9,475 nt of DNA from the NCBI GenBank assembly GCA_964195335.1, contig CAXMPC010000162.1, positions 1-9,475 of the forward strand, read 5' to 3'. Positions 1 through 7,039 of this stretch are shown piece after piece. Both the position numbers and the translations under genes were made by a program. The stretch is from QNFN01 sp964195335 (GTDB taxonomy: Bacteria > Pseudomonadota > Gammaproteobacteria > QNFN01). How positions within the stretch are numbered: position 1 is the first letter of the stretch; each line of letters starts with the position of its first letter. The notes below the pieces were generated by a model. It was not told the origin of the DNA. It did not search any database and saw only the letters and a list, made by a program, of their open reading frames with translations.

Positions 1-549
1 GACCCGAAGCTGCTGCTGACCGCCTCACCTGTCGAGGTGTTCGACACACTCGAACTGCACGCCCTGGTCGCCGACCTGTGGGAGACCATGGTCGCCGAAG
101 CCGGTGCCGGACTCGCCGCGCCACAGATCGGCGTATCTCTACGCGTCATCGTTTTCGGTTACCAGGAGAACCCGCGCTATCCCGACGCGCCGCCGGTACC
201 CGAGACGGTGCTGGTCAACCCGGTAATCGAACCGCTGACCGAGGCCATGGAAGAGGGCTGGGAGGGCTGCCTGAGTGTGCCCGGTCTGCGTGGCCTGGTA
301 CCGCGCTACAGCCAGATCCGGTACCGAGGTATCGACGCTTACGGCCGCCCCGTAGAGCGCGAGGTCGATGGCTTCCACGCCCGCGTCGTCCAGCACGAGT
401 GCGACCATCTCGACGGTATCCTCTACCCGCAACGGATGCGCGACATGACCAGCTTCGGTTTTGTCGACGAGTTGACCGCTTCCGGAGCGCTCGACCCCTT
501 GCCGCCGTGCGAGGACCTGCGTGATGGCGGCTCGTCACCGGGATCGTGA
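1..549 (+). CDS. def: Peptide deformylase, 5' end cut off by the window
   Basis: The enzyme removes the N-terminal formyl group from nascent proteins in the cytoplasm, using a bound metal. The open frame runs in from the window edge, so the true start lies upstream. The first codons (DPKLLL, then SPVEVF) already match the conserved N-terminal part of the family, so only about 10-20 residues are probably missing. All three family motifs are intact: GAGLAAPQIG at nt 103-132, EGCLS at 262-276 (cysteine metal ligand) and HECDH at 394-408 (two histidine ligands and the catalytic glutamate). The segment YPQRMRDMTSFGFVDEL is also typical of proteobacterial deformylases. The last 15-20 residues (PPCEDLRDGGSSPGS) look like a short unstructured tail. 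The stop overlaps the start of the next gene by 4 bases (GTGA), so the two are probably translated together. The internal GTG at 37 should not be taken as the start, because conserved residues lie before it. Confidence 0.95.
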   Translation, partial: DPKLLLTASPVEVFDTLELHALVADLWETMVAEAGAGLAAPQIGVSLRVIVFGYQENPRYPDAPPVPETVLVNPVIEPLTEAMEEGWEGCLSVPGLRGLVPRYSQIRYRGIDAYGRPVEREVDGFHARVVQHECDHLDGILYPQRMRDMTSFGFVDELTASGALDPLPPCEDLRDGGSSPGS

Positions 550-1442
550 CGGCCCTCGATCCGTCGTCGGCACGAACGGTCCTGCTCGGCACCGAGGGGC
601 CGTTCTCGTCAACGGTTTTTCGCGAACTGCTCCAGGCAGGGATCAACGTGGTGGCGGTCGTCGTTGATGGCGATCACCACCGCCATCACGCCAACTCGAT
701 CGTCACCCTGTCGACTCATGGTCATGGCGAGACGCTGCCATCACTGGCTGCGTCGCAGGGTGTGCCACTACGAGCGGCGCGTGACGTCGCTGATCCGGAT
801 TTGGCCGCCTGGGTCGATGACTTTGTGCCGGACTTCATCGTCGTCGCCTGCTTCGAGCAGATCCTGCCGCAGGCGTTCTGCGCCCTGGCACGGCGCGACT
901 GCCTCAACATCCATCCGTCATTGCTGCCGCGCTACCGTGGTCCAACACCGCTGTTCTGGCAACTTCGGGCCGGCGAGCAGGGGACCGGCGTGACTTTGCA
1001 CCGGGTGACGTCCGTAATCGATGCGGGCCCGATCATCGGGCAGCAGACGGTTGGGCTGGACGACGGCCTCGGTGGTGCCGAGATCGATGAACGGCTCGCG
1101 GCGGTCGGTGCGCAGTTGTTCGTCGACGCGCTCGCAGGCGGCCACACGGGCCAGTTTCCGGTTCGTGAGCAGGACGAGGAGCGCGGCAGTTATCAAGGCT
1201 CACCGGGCGCGGACGATTTCTGGGTCGCCAGCGACTGGTCAGCCCGCCGGCTATTCAACTTCATCCGCGGCACCGGCCATTGGGGGCATGCCTACCCGAT
1301 CGACATCGATGGCCGTCAGTTCCTGCTGCGCGAGGCGTTGGCGTACACGGCAGACGATGCGCTATCCGTTCCCTTTGAACTTTCCGGTGATGAAATCCGC
1401 ATCCGCTGCACGCCGGGGACGCTTCACGCGAGGGTCGGGTGA
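546..1442 (+). CDS. Formyltransferase-family protein (Fmt/PurN/ArnA fold)
   Basis: This 298-residue protein has the formyltetrahydrofolate-dependent formyltransferase fold. The Rossmann-like start is TVLLGTEGPFSS (residues 11-22). The catalytic triad is visible: Asn121 and His123 in LNIHPS, and Asp159 in VIDAGPII, with the signature SLLPRYRGPTP at 125-135. A smaller C-terminal part (about 225-298) resembles the Fmt_C barrel. E. coli Fmt is slightly longer (about 315). The tRNA-contact loop typical of Fmt (QPDRPAGRGKK-like) is absent, and a histidine-rich stretch, DGDHHRHHAN at 41-50, stands in its place. The natural substrate may therefore not be methionyl-tRNA; an amino-sugar, nucleotide or other amine is possible. 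The GTG start at 546 is chosen because it gives the GTGA overlap with the deformylase gene and precedes the first beta strand closely. The def-fmt order is common in bacteria, so an unusual second Fmt copy is also possible. The fold is certain; the substrate is not. Confidence 0.85.
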   Translation: MTALDPSSARTVLLGTEGPFSSTVFRELLQAGINVVAVVVDGDHHRHHANSIVTLSTHGHGETLPSLAASQGVPLRAARDVADPDLAAWVDDFVPDFIVVACFEQILPQAFCALARRDCLNIHPSLLPRYRGPTPLFWQLRAGEQGTGVTLHRVTSVIDAGPIIGQQTVGLDDGLGGAEIDERLAAVGAQLFVDALAGGHTGQFPVREQDEERGSYQGSPGADDFWVASDWSARRLFNFIRGTGHWGHAYPIDIDGRQFLLREALAYTADDALSVPFELSGDEIRIRCTPGTLHARVG

Positions 1443-1491
1443 CGGAACCGGTGGTGATGCGGTGTGACCAGTCCACCGTTCGGGTGAGCGC

Positions 1492-2124
1492 GTGATGGGG
1501 TCATTGATGATCTCCTCGGGGGAGGCGCTCTACCTCGGCGGCTGGCTCGTGGCCTGCATCGTGGCCTTCGGCCTGATGGTTGCCAACCGGCACACGTTGA
1601 TGCTTTTTGGAACCGGATACCGGGCCTACCTGCTGCAACCGTGGAAGGTGGTGACGTTCGCGATCTCGGCGACCGGCATGGTGGTGATCGCGCCCTGGAC
1701 CGGCGACCCGACCTGGGATTATTTCGATGCCGGCTTCATGGCGTTGCTGACCTTTTTGACCGCACCGTGGAGCGTCGGCACCCTCTATCTCGGCCTGCGT
1801 CGGCGGGCCGGCCCGGTCGCGCTCTACGTCGCCGCCTGCCTCTGGCTCTTTTCGGCCAGCTGGTCCTACGATGGCTACATCCTGCTGCGCGACGGTTACT
1901 ACCCGCCGACCTGGTTGCCGAACCTGTTCGCTTCCTCGGTGCTCTACTGCGCCGCCGGCCTGCTGTGGAATCTCGAGTGGCATCGGGGCCGTGGCGTGGT
2001 GTTCGGCTTCATGCGGCCGGGCTGGCCGGAGCCGGCCGGAGAGGGCGGTTTTTCGCGGGTGCTGCTCTACGCGCTGCCGTTCATGGCCATCGCCGCGGCG
2101 ATGATCGGCGCCTTCCTGATCTGA
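1492..2124 (+). CDS. Unrecognised six-helix membrane protein
   Basis: I do not recognise this 210-residue protein. It is strongly hydrophobic, with about six predicted membrane segments near residues 12-31, 51-69, 80-101, 108-128, 143-161 and 188-210. It has no signal peptide in the usual sense and no recognised catalytic motif. Between the helices are aromatic-rich loops (for example GDPTWDYFDAG and RDGYYPPTW) and a short basic turn, LRRRAG, after helix 3. The last helix ends at the stop codon. The start is uncertain: GTG at 1492 is followed at once by ATG at 1495, with a weak GGTGAG upstream, and ATG 1507 would also give a complete first helix. It lies 49 bases after the formyltransferase gene on the same strand and may share its transcript. 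It converges on the malonate operon with a gap of only 9 bases. Codon use matches its neighbours, so it is probably a real gene. Confidence 0.75.
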   Translation: MMGSLMISSGEALYLGGWLVACIVAFGLMVANRHTLMLFGTGYRAYLLQPWKVVTFAISATGMVVIAPWTGDPTWDYFDAGFMALLTFLTAPWSVGTLYLGLRRRAGPVALYVAACLWLFSASWSYDGYILLRDGYYPPTWLPNLFASSVLYCAAGLLWNLEWHRGRGVVFGFMRPGWPEPAGEGGFSRVLLYALPFMAIAAAMIGAFLI

Positions 2125-2133
2125 GCCGGGCGA

Positions 2134-2583
2134 CTACCGTTTCAGCCGGGCACTGTATCCGGCTGTCAGCATGGCGGCCGGATCGGTCCCATTGAGGATC
2201 TCGACCTCGGTGGAGATGCGCGCCTTGCCTGCCCCGGTCAACTCCTCGCGGAAGCTGGCGAGGGCAGCGGCGTCGATGATGCAGCGGCAGACCGGGTCGC
2301 CGGTGACCGGCTCCTGGTAGCGGATGGTGGCCTCACGCTGGACCAGCAGGGCGTCGAGACCGGCCTGCTCCAGATGCCAGGTCAACAGCACCCAGCCTGT
2401 CAGCATGGCCTGGGCACTGAGGGTGCCGGCAAACGCGGTGCCGTGGACGTTGTGGTTGCGGGCGAGTGGCGTGCGCGTCTCGGCCCGGTTGCTGTCGAGG
2501 GCGACCAGCTTCAGACCCATGTCGGCGGTCAGCGGAAAATCGCGGTGGAGTTGGGTCTGGATGCGTTCGATCGGCGCCTTCAT
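2134..2583 (-). CDS. Stand-alone YiiD_C hot-dog protein, MadB-like (putative malonyl-ACP decarboxylase or thioesterase)
   Basis: This 149-residue single-domain hot-dog protein belongs to the family found at the C-terminus of E. coli YiiD (MadA). The diagnostic segment is ARNHNVHGTAFAGTLSAQAM at 41-60, followed by a hydrophobic helix (LTGWVLLTWHL) and the strand REATIRYQEPVTGD. Databases usually label the family putative thioesterase. From my knowledge of the Mad family, stand-alone members (MadB) decarboxylate malonyl-ACP to acetyl-ACP and depend on an asparagine numbered 45 in Shewanella; Asn45 is present here in the same loop. Unlike E. coli YiiD it has no N-terminal GNAT domain. Its ATG overlaps the stop of the malonyl-CoA decarboxylase gene by 4 bases (ATGA). 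No Shine-Dalgarno sequence is visible upstream, so it should depend on translational coupling. It is the last gene of the operon. Family membership is firm; activity on malonyl-ACP in this setting is inferred. Confidence 0.85.
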   Translation of the reverse strand: MKAPIERIQTQLHRDFPLTADMGLKLVALDSNRAETRTPLARNHNVHGTAFAGTLSAQAMLTGWVLLTWHLEQAGLDALLVQREATIRYQEPVTGDPVCRCIIDAAALASFREELTGAGKARISTEVEILNGTDPAAMLTAGYSARLKR

Positions 2584-4010
2584 GAAGCGTGTTCGCTGGT
2601 GGCCCGGAGCGGTTTGGCTTCACCGTCCTGCCAAGCGGCATCGACCCGGCGCAGTTCCTTCAACAACGGCCGGGCGACGGTGACGGTGCCGTCGTTGACG
2701 AACTGTTCGTGTTGACGCTCGACCAGGTCCGGGTCGTAGAGGTAGTTGACCATGACGCCGAACGAGCCGTGCAAGCGGTCGGGTGAGAGATCCGAAAACG
2801 GATTGACCCGCTCGAGGCGGGCGCCGTTGGCGAGGTGGAATGCCGCCACCGGGTCGTAGACTGAATCCTTGCGCTTCGCCCGTGCCAGGTAGGCCAGTGC
2901 GAGCCGTGCCAGCGGGGCGTCGAGCAGGTCGCGCCGCGACCCGGGGTCGTCCTCCAGCAGCGCCAGCAGGGCGGTGACCGTCTCGCCTTCACCGCTGGCT
3001 TCGCGGAGCTTTTCGGCATGGTCAGCGAGCAGGGCGTTGGCGCGGGTCCGGCCGATCGGGTTGCGTGGGTCGTCCAGGCTCTCAAGCACCTCGCGGAAGC
3101 GCGGCAACGGTGACAGCGTCGCGTAGCGGTCGATCCCCGGGAACTCGACGGCCAGTTCGGCCGCGACCTGCTTGATTAGGAAGTTGCCGAACGAGACACC
3201 GCGCAGGCCGTCCTGGCAGTTGTTGATGGAGAAGAAGATCGCCGAGTCGGCGGTTTCCGGGTCGATCACCGGGGTGTGGCGGTCGAGCAGCGGCGCCGCG
3301 GCGTCGGGCAGTCCCTTCACCAGGGCCACCTCGACGAAGATCAAAGGATCGTCCGGCAGCGCCGGGTGGAAGAAACCGAAGCAGCGGCGGTCGTCGGCGA
3401 GACGGCGGCGCAGGTCATTCCAGTCCTGGATGGCGTGCACCGCCTCGTAGGTGATCAGTTTTTCCAGGACCGATGCCGGGCAATCCCAGTCGATGCGCCG
3501 AAGTTCGAGGAAGCCACGGTTGAACCAGGAGTGGAACAGGTGCTGGAAGTCGGCGTCGACCGTGCGCAGGTGGGGTCTCTCACGCAGCAGGCCGAGCAGG
3601 TGGGCACGCAGCGAGACCAGGGCCGCGGTGGCATGCGGGGCGCGGTTGATCAGCCGCAGCAGTTCCTGGCGCGGCGACTCGACCACCGCGCTCAGGCGCA
3701 GGTAGGCGTCGATGTCCTCCGGATCGGCGCGGTAGGCCTCCGCCGCAGCGAGGATGGCGTCACGGTCAGGCTGGAAGTCGGCGGCCAGCAGTTCGAGGAA
3801 GGTGCTGCGACCGTCGTCGTCGAGCATCTCGATACCGCGTCGCACCTCGCGCGCCAGTGCCGTTCCGGAGGCCTCGCCGGCCCCTTCGAGCAGGCGCTGG
3901 CAGAGGGCGCCGAGGTCCGCTGGTTGGACGCCGTCGCCGGGAAGGTGCAGCAACTCACGGCCACGGTCGGCGACCGAGTCCCAGATCCGTTCGAGCCACG
4001 AAGACCTCAT
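2580..4010 (-). CDS. matA: Malonyl-CoA decarboxylase
   Basis: The 476-residue cytoplasmic enzyme converts malonyl-CoA to acetyl-CoA and CO2, the second enzymatic step of malonate use. The N-terminal half (to about residue 170) is the helical oligomerisation domain. The C-terminal half is the GNAT-like catalytic domain. The catalytic pair is visible as Ser273 in GVSFGNFLIKQ and His392 in FHLANGARLERVN, which match the Ser/His dyad described for the human enzyme. The motif LHGSFGVMVNYLYD (413-426) is also conserved. The ATG at 4010-4008 is chosen because it overlaps the dctM stop by 4 bases (ATGA) and begins a typical N-terminus (MRSSWLERIWDSV), with GAGG just upstream. A longer frame reaching 4067 would run far into dctM and adds no conserved residues. 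Placement behind a TRAP transporter, and opposite a malonyl-CoA synthetase and GntR regulator, supports a catabolic role over a part in fatty-acid control. Confidence 0.93.
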   Translation of the reverse strand: MRSSWLERIWDSVADRGRELLHLPGDGVQPADLGALCQRLLEGAGEASGTALAREVRRGIEMLDDDGRSTFLELLAADFQPDRDAILAAAEAYRADPEDIDAYLRLSAVVESPRQELLRLINRAPHATAALVSLRAHLLGLLRERPHLRTVDADFQHLFHSWFNRGFLELRRIDWDCPASVLEKLITYEAVHAIQDWNDLRRRLADDRRCFGFFHPALPDDPLIFVEVALVKGLPDAAAPLLDRHTPVIDPETADSAIFFSINNCQDGLRGVSFGNFLIKQVAAELAVEFPGIDRYATLSPLPRFREVLESLDDPRNPIGRTRANALLADHAEKLREASGEGETVTALLALLEDDPGSRRDLLDAPLARLALAYLARAKRKDSVYDPVAAFHLANGARLERVNPFSDLSPDRLHGSFGVMVNYLYDPDLVERQHEQFVNDGTVTVARPLLKELRRVDAAWQDGEAKPLRATSEHAS

Positions 4011-5323
4011 ATCGCCTCGCCCATCATGGCAATCGGCAGCCAGGTGGCGATCTCGGGGAAGATGCACAGCAGAATGATGCCGAGCACCATGCAGAGCATA
4101 AACGGCAGCGCCCCCTTGAGGATGGTCGGCAGCGACACGTCGGGAACGATGCCGTTGATGACGTAGAGGTTGAGCCCGACCGGTGGTGTGATCAGGCCGA
4201 TCTCCATGTTGATGGTCAGCACCACGGCGAACCAGTAGGGATCGAACCCGGCGTGCGTGATGATCGGCAGCAGGATCGGCGCGGTCATCAGGATCACCGC
4301 CACCGGCGGCAGGAAGAAGCCCGCGACCAGCAGGAACAGGTTGATCATGCCCATCAGGACCCAGCGGTTGACGTCCATGTTGCCGATGAACTCGGCCACC
4401 GACTGGGTCACGAACAGCAGCGACATCATGTAGGCGAAGAGCGCCGAGGCGGCGATGATCATCAGGATCATCACGCTCTCCTTCATCGAGTCGCTGATGA
4501 TCATCCAGATCCTGCGCGGCTGCCAGACGCGGTAGATCACCGCGATCAGCACCAGGCAGAACATGGCGCCGACACCGGCGGCCTCGGACGGTGTCGCGAC
4601 ACCGCCGTAGAGCACGTAGAGCACGCCGACGATGATCGCCAGGAACGGCAACACGCGCGGCAGCACCTCGAGTTTTTCCTTCAGCGAAAAACGCTTGGCC
4701 CGGTCACTGAAGTTGTAGCCGTGGCGCTTGGCGGTGTAGAGCGACCAGGCCATGAACAACACGGTCAGCATCAGGCCCGGAAGCAGCCCGGCGAGGAATA
4801 GCCGGCCAATGGAGGTTTCGGTGGCGATGCCGTAGACGATCATGGTGATCGACGGCGGGATCAGAATGCCCAGCGTGCCGCCGGCGGCGATCGCTCCGGT
4901 CGCCAGACCGTCGGGGAAGCCGCGCTTGCGCATCTCCGGGATGCCCATCTTGCCGATCGCCGCGCAGGTGGCCGGCGAGGAGCCCGATAGGGCGGCGAAC
5001 ACCGAGCAGGCGCCGATGTTGGAGATGATCAGTCCTCCGGGGACGCGGTGCAGCCAGCGGTCGAGCGCCTCGTAGAGGTCCTTGCCGGCCGGCGACGATG
5101 CGACCGCGGCACCCATGACGATGAACATCGGGATCGACACCAGCGAGAACTCGGCCAGGCCGGCGAAAAAGGTCTCGCCGAGGATGCTCAACGAGTCGGG
5201 CCCCTCGAAGGCAACCAGGAAGCCGACTGACACCAGGCCGAGGCCGAAGGCGACCGGGATGCCCGACGACAGGACGACGATGGTCATGACCGCAATCAGG
5301 GCGCCAATGACAAGTGGGTCCAT
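4007..5323 (-). CDS. dctM: TRAP transporter large permease subunit (DctM), probably for malonate
   Basis: This 438-residue inner-membrane protein is the transport subunit of a tripartite ATP-independent periplasmic transporter, driven by an ion gradient. It has the full family length and a dozen or so hydrophobic helices. Family signatures seen are SGSSPATCAAIG (113-124), GGTLGILIPPS (148-158), GVATPSEAAGVG (241-252) and GLITPPVGLNLYV (376-388); the two PP-containing segments come from the two inverted halves of the fold. It starts at ATG 5323-5321, three bases after the dctQ stop, with a good Shine-Dalgarno sequence (AAGGGGA) lying within the end of dctQ. Its stop overlaps the decarboxylase start, so uptake and breakdown genes are translated in series. 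The malonate substrate is inferred from the neighbours; malonate TRAP systems (MatPQM) are known from Sinorhizobium. A C4-dicarboxylate is the main alternative. Confidence 0.94.
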   Translation of the reverse strand: MDPLVIGALIAVMTIVVLSSGIPVAFGLGLVSVGFLVAFEGPDSLSILGETFFAGLAEFSLVSIPMFIVMGAAVASSPAGKDLYEALDRWLHRVPGGLIISNIGACSVFAALSGSSPATCAAIGKMGIPEMRKRGFPDGLATGAIAAGGTLGILIPPSITMIVYGIATETSIGRLFLAGLLPGLMLTVLFMAWSLYTAKRHGYNFSDRAKRFSLKEKLEVLPRVLPFLAIIVGVLYVLYGGVATPSEAAGVGAMFCLVLIAVIYRVWQPRRIWMIISDSMKESVMILMIIAASALFAYMMSLLFVTQSVAEFIGNMDVNRWVLMGMINLFLLVAGFFLPPVAVILMTAPILLPIITHAGFDPYWFAVVLTINMEIGLITPPVGLNLYVINGIVPDVSLPTILKGALPFMLCMVLGIILLCIFPEIATWLPIAMMGEAI

Positions 5324-5326
5324 TTA

Positions 5327-5854
5327 CTATTCCCCTTCAAACGGGCTGTGCGCATCCATCGCGAACGGCATCGACTGGCCGATAATCAGGCAGAGGATGT
5401 CAGCGATGTACTGCAGCGACAGCAGGCCGATGCCGAGCGGCAGGGAGATGTAGGGAATCCACAGCGGCAGCGCCCATACCGTGTCCGTGGTCCAGCCGTT
5501 GACCAGCGCCTCGTGGAACAGGTCGTAGCCGGCCCAGGTCAGGATCAGGCAGAAGGTGAGGCCCCCGGTACTGGCGATCAGCGCCAGCACCCGACGACCG
5601 CGCTCACCGAGGTAGTGGGGCAGCAGGTCGACGTTGACGTGGCCGCGGATCAGCAGCACGTAGGGGCTGCCGATGAAGGTGGCGCCCACCAGCGAAAAGA
5701 TGACGTATTCGGTTTGCCAGATGGTCGAAGCGTTGAGGAAGTAGCGCATCACCACCATCTGGCAGACGACGAGGATGGCGGAACCGACCAGGAACGCGGC
5801 GGCGATGCCGCACACCTTCGATACGATGGCGACGAACTTGACGAAAGAGTACAT
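5327..5854 (-). CDS. dctQ: TRAP transporter small permease subunit (DctQ)
   Basis: This 175-residue inner-membrane protein pairs with DctM to form the membrane part of the TRAP transporter. Four hydrophobic helices are visible near residues 9-35, 47-69, 88-112 and 133-158, the standard DctQ topology. The conserved stretch RYFLNASTIWQTEY (37-50), with an aromatic-acidic end, and GHVNVDLL (71-78) are family hallmarks. The length is normal. The ATG at 5854 has only a weak ribosome binding site (GCGGACGG) after the hairpin that separates it from dctP, so it is probably made at a lower level than the binding protein. It ends with TAG three bases before dctM. The C-terminal tail (AMDAHSPFEGE) is short and polar. 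Confidence 0.93.
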   Translation of the reverse strand: MYSFVKFVAIVSKVCGIAAAFLVGSAILVVCQMVVMRYFLNASTIWQTEYVIFSLVGATFIGSPYVLLIRGHVNVDLLPHYLGERGRRVLALIASTGGLTFCLILTWAGYDLFHEALVNGWTTDTVWALPLWIPYISLPLGIGLLSLQYIADILCLIIGQSMPFAMDAHSPFEGE

Positions 5855-5884
5855 GGGCGCCGTCCGCTATCGAGGCTGGAAAAG

Positions 5885-5915
5885 TCCCGGGTGCGGCGAG
5901 GCGCCGCACCCGGGA
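5885..5915 (-). terminator. Strong hairpin between dctP and dctQ (attenuator or 3'-end stabiliser)
   Basis: A perfect 14-base inverted repeat lies here, with arms 5885-5898 and 5902-5915 and a three-base loop. It sits 13 bases past the dctP stop and 30 bases before dctQ. On the transcribed minus strand it is followed by CTTTTCC, a short U-run, so partial termination is plausible. In many binding-protein operons such a hairpin lets the periplasmic protein be made in excess by protecting the upstream mRNA or stopping part of transcription. Full termination is unlikely, because dctQ and dctM have no clear promoter of their own. The structure is seen directly; the role is inferred. Confidence 0.75.
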
Positions 5916-5928
5916 GTGCGTCAGGCGG

Positions 5929-6930
5929 TCAGTCTACAGCGAGGGCCTTCGCGATCAATTCCTTGCCGCCCGGGACCTTCTCGGAAAAGATCTTGTACGA
6001 GGTCTCCTGAGCGATCGCCTTCCAGGCCGCGGCCTGTTCGGCATTCATCGTCACGACCTCGACACCGGCTTTCTTGTAGACGGTGACCAGCTTGTCGTCC
6101 AGCCCCTTGGCCGAATCGGTCATGTAGGCCTCGGCCTTCTTGCCGGCGGCCATCAGCGCGTCCTGCTGGGCCTTGTTGAGCTTGTCCCAGCTCTTCTTGG
6201 ACATCAGGATCGGCTCGTACATGAACCACAGGGCGTAGTCGCCGGGGGCGGTCAGGCACTTGACCTGCTCGTAGATGCGGTAGGAGACGAAGCTGCCGGA
6301 GCTGGTGTTGGCGGCATCGAGTACGCCGGTCTGCATCGCCTGGTAGATGGCTGAACTCGGCATCGACGAAATCGACGCGCCGGCACCGACCAGCATCTGT
6401 TCGAACGCCGGACCGGCGGCACGGGTTACCTGCCCCTTCATGGTCTCCGGGCCGAAGATGCAGTGCTTCTTGGAAGCAAAACCGCCGGCGAGCCAGGCGT
6501 CGGCGAGAACCACGACGCCGGCATCGTTGATGATCTTCTTGATGTCGTCCATGAACGGCGAGCTGTTCAGGCGCTGGGCGTGATCGTGGTTCTTGACCAG
6601 GCCGGGCATCAGCGTGGCCGAAAATTGCGGGTGGCGGCCGCTGGCGTAGTCGAGCGGGAAGGCGGAGATGTCGAGCTGGCCCTTGACCATCGCGCCCCAC
6701 TGCTCCTTCGGCTTGAACAGCGACTTGCCCGGGTAGACCTTGATATCGAGGTCGACGTTCGCGGCGGCGGTTTCCTTGGCGATGATCTGCACCATTTCGT
6801 CGCGGACGTCACCCTTGCCCCCCGGCCACTGGTGCGACGCCTTCAGCGTCGCGGCCTGTGCGGAGACGGCCAGAAGTGTTGCCGAGGCCAGCAGCGCCGT
6901 GCCGGTGGCCAGTTTTCTGAAAGCTGTCAT
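5929..6930 (-). CDS. dctP: TRAP transporter periplasmic solute-binding protein (DctP family), probably malonate-binding
   Basis: This 333-residue exported protein captures the substrate in the periplasm and delivers it to DctQM. The N-terminus is a classic Sec signal peptide (Arg5/Lys6, hydrophobic core LATGTALLASATLLAV), with likely cleavage after AQA at residue 26. The mature part opens with TLKASHQWPGG, as usual for the family. Arg170 in KGQVTRAAGP corresponds to the conserved arginine that grips the substrate carboxylate. TGVLDAANTSSGS (201-213) matches the GxxDAA-type hinge motif. The ATG at 6930 is supported by a very strong Shine-Dalgarno sequence, AGGAGGG, eight bases upstream, in line with high expression. 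It is the first gene of the operon and faces the regulator gene across the control region. The family is certain; malonate specificity comes only from the gene neighbourhood. Confidence 0.94.
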   Translation of the reverse strand: MTAFRKLATGTALLASATLLAVSAQAATLKASHQWPGGKGDVRDEMVQIIAKETAAANVDLDIKVYPGKSLFKPKEQWGAMVKGQLDISAFPLDYASGRHPQFSATLMPGLVKNHDHAQRLNSSPFMDDIKKIINDAGVVVLADAWLAGGFASKKHCIFGPETMKGQVTRAAGPAFEQMLVGAGASISSMPSSAIYQAMQTGVLDAANTSSGSFVSYRIYEQVKCLTAPGDYALWFMYEPILMSKKSWDKLNKAQQDALMAAGKKAEAYMTDSAKGLDDKLVTVYKKAGVEVVTMNAEQAAAWKAIAQETSYKIFSEKVPGGKELIAKALAVD

Positions 6931-7010
6931 CGATGTGCCCTCCTAAGGCGGTTTTGTCTTTTGTAATCGTTGAATAGGGTGGTCGCGTTTCCGTGCCATC
7001 CCGTCGACCG

Positions 7011-7039
7011 AAGGTAAGACACGTCTGTATGCTTGTCAA
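7011..7039 (-). promoter_or_regulatory. Candidate sigma-70 promoter for the dctPQM-matA operon
   Basis: Read on the minus strand, a perfect -35 box TTGACA (7039-7034) is followed after 17 bases by TACCTT (7016-7011). The -10 box is poor (3 of 6), as expected for a regulated promoter. Transcription would begin near 7004 and give a leader of about 70 bases before the dctP start. The operator-like box 7025-7034 falls in the spacer and touches the -35 box. Confidence 0.55.

Noticed and set aside
37..549. Reading the deformylase as a complete 170-residue protein starting at GTG 37
   Set aside because: The same frame is open to base 1 and encodes conserved family residues before the GTG, so the gene is cut by the window edge.
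2144..2164. AGCCGG/CCGGCT inverted repeat near the convergent gene ends, as a possible terminator
   Set aside because: The six-base stem has a nine-base loop, lies inside the end of the hot-dog gene, and has no U-run on either strand.
4011..4067. Upstream extension of matA by 19 codons
   Set aside because: It would overlap dctM by about 60 bases and adds non-conserved residues. The ATG at 4010 gives a standard ATGA overlap and a typical N-terminus.
3276..4801. Long plus-strand open frames (3276-4166 and 3857-4801) opposite matA and dctM
   Set aside because: They lie antisense to genes with intact motifs, have low-complexity Arg/Gln/His/Asp-rich translations and no recognisable domain. Such frames are a by-product of G+C-rich codon use.
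6984..6998. Sigma-54-like TGGCACG on the minus strand upstream of dctP
   Set aside because: The GG to GC spacing is one base short and the -12 TTGC element is missing; a better sigma-70 candidate lies just upstream.
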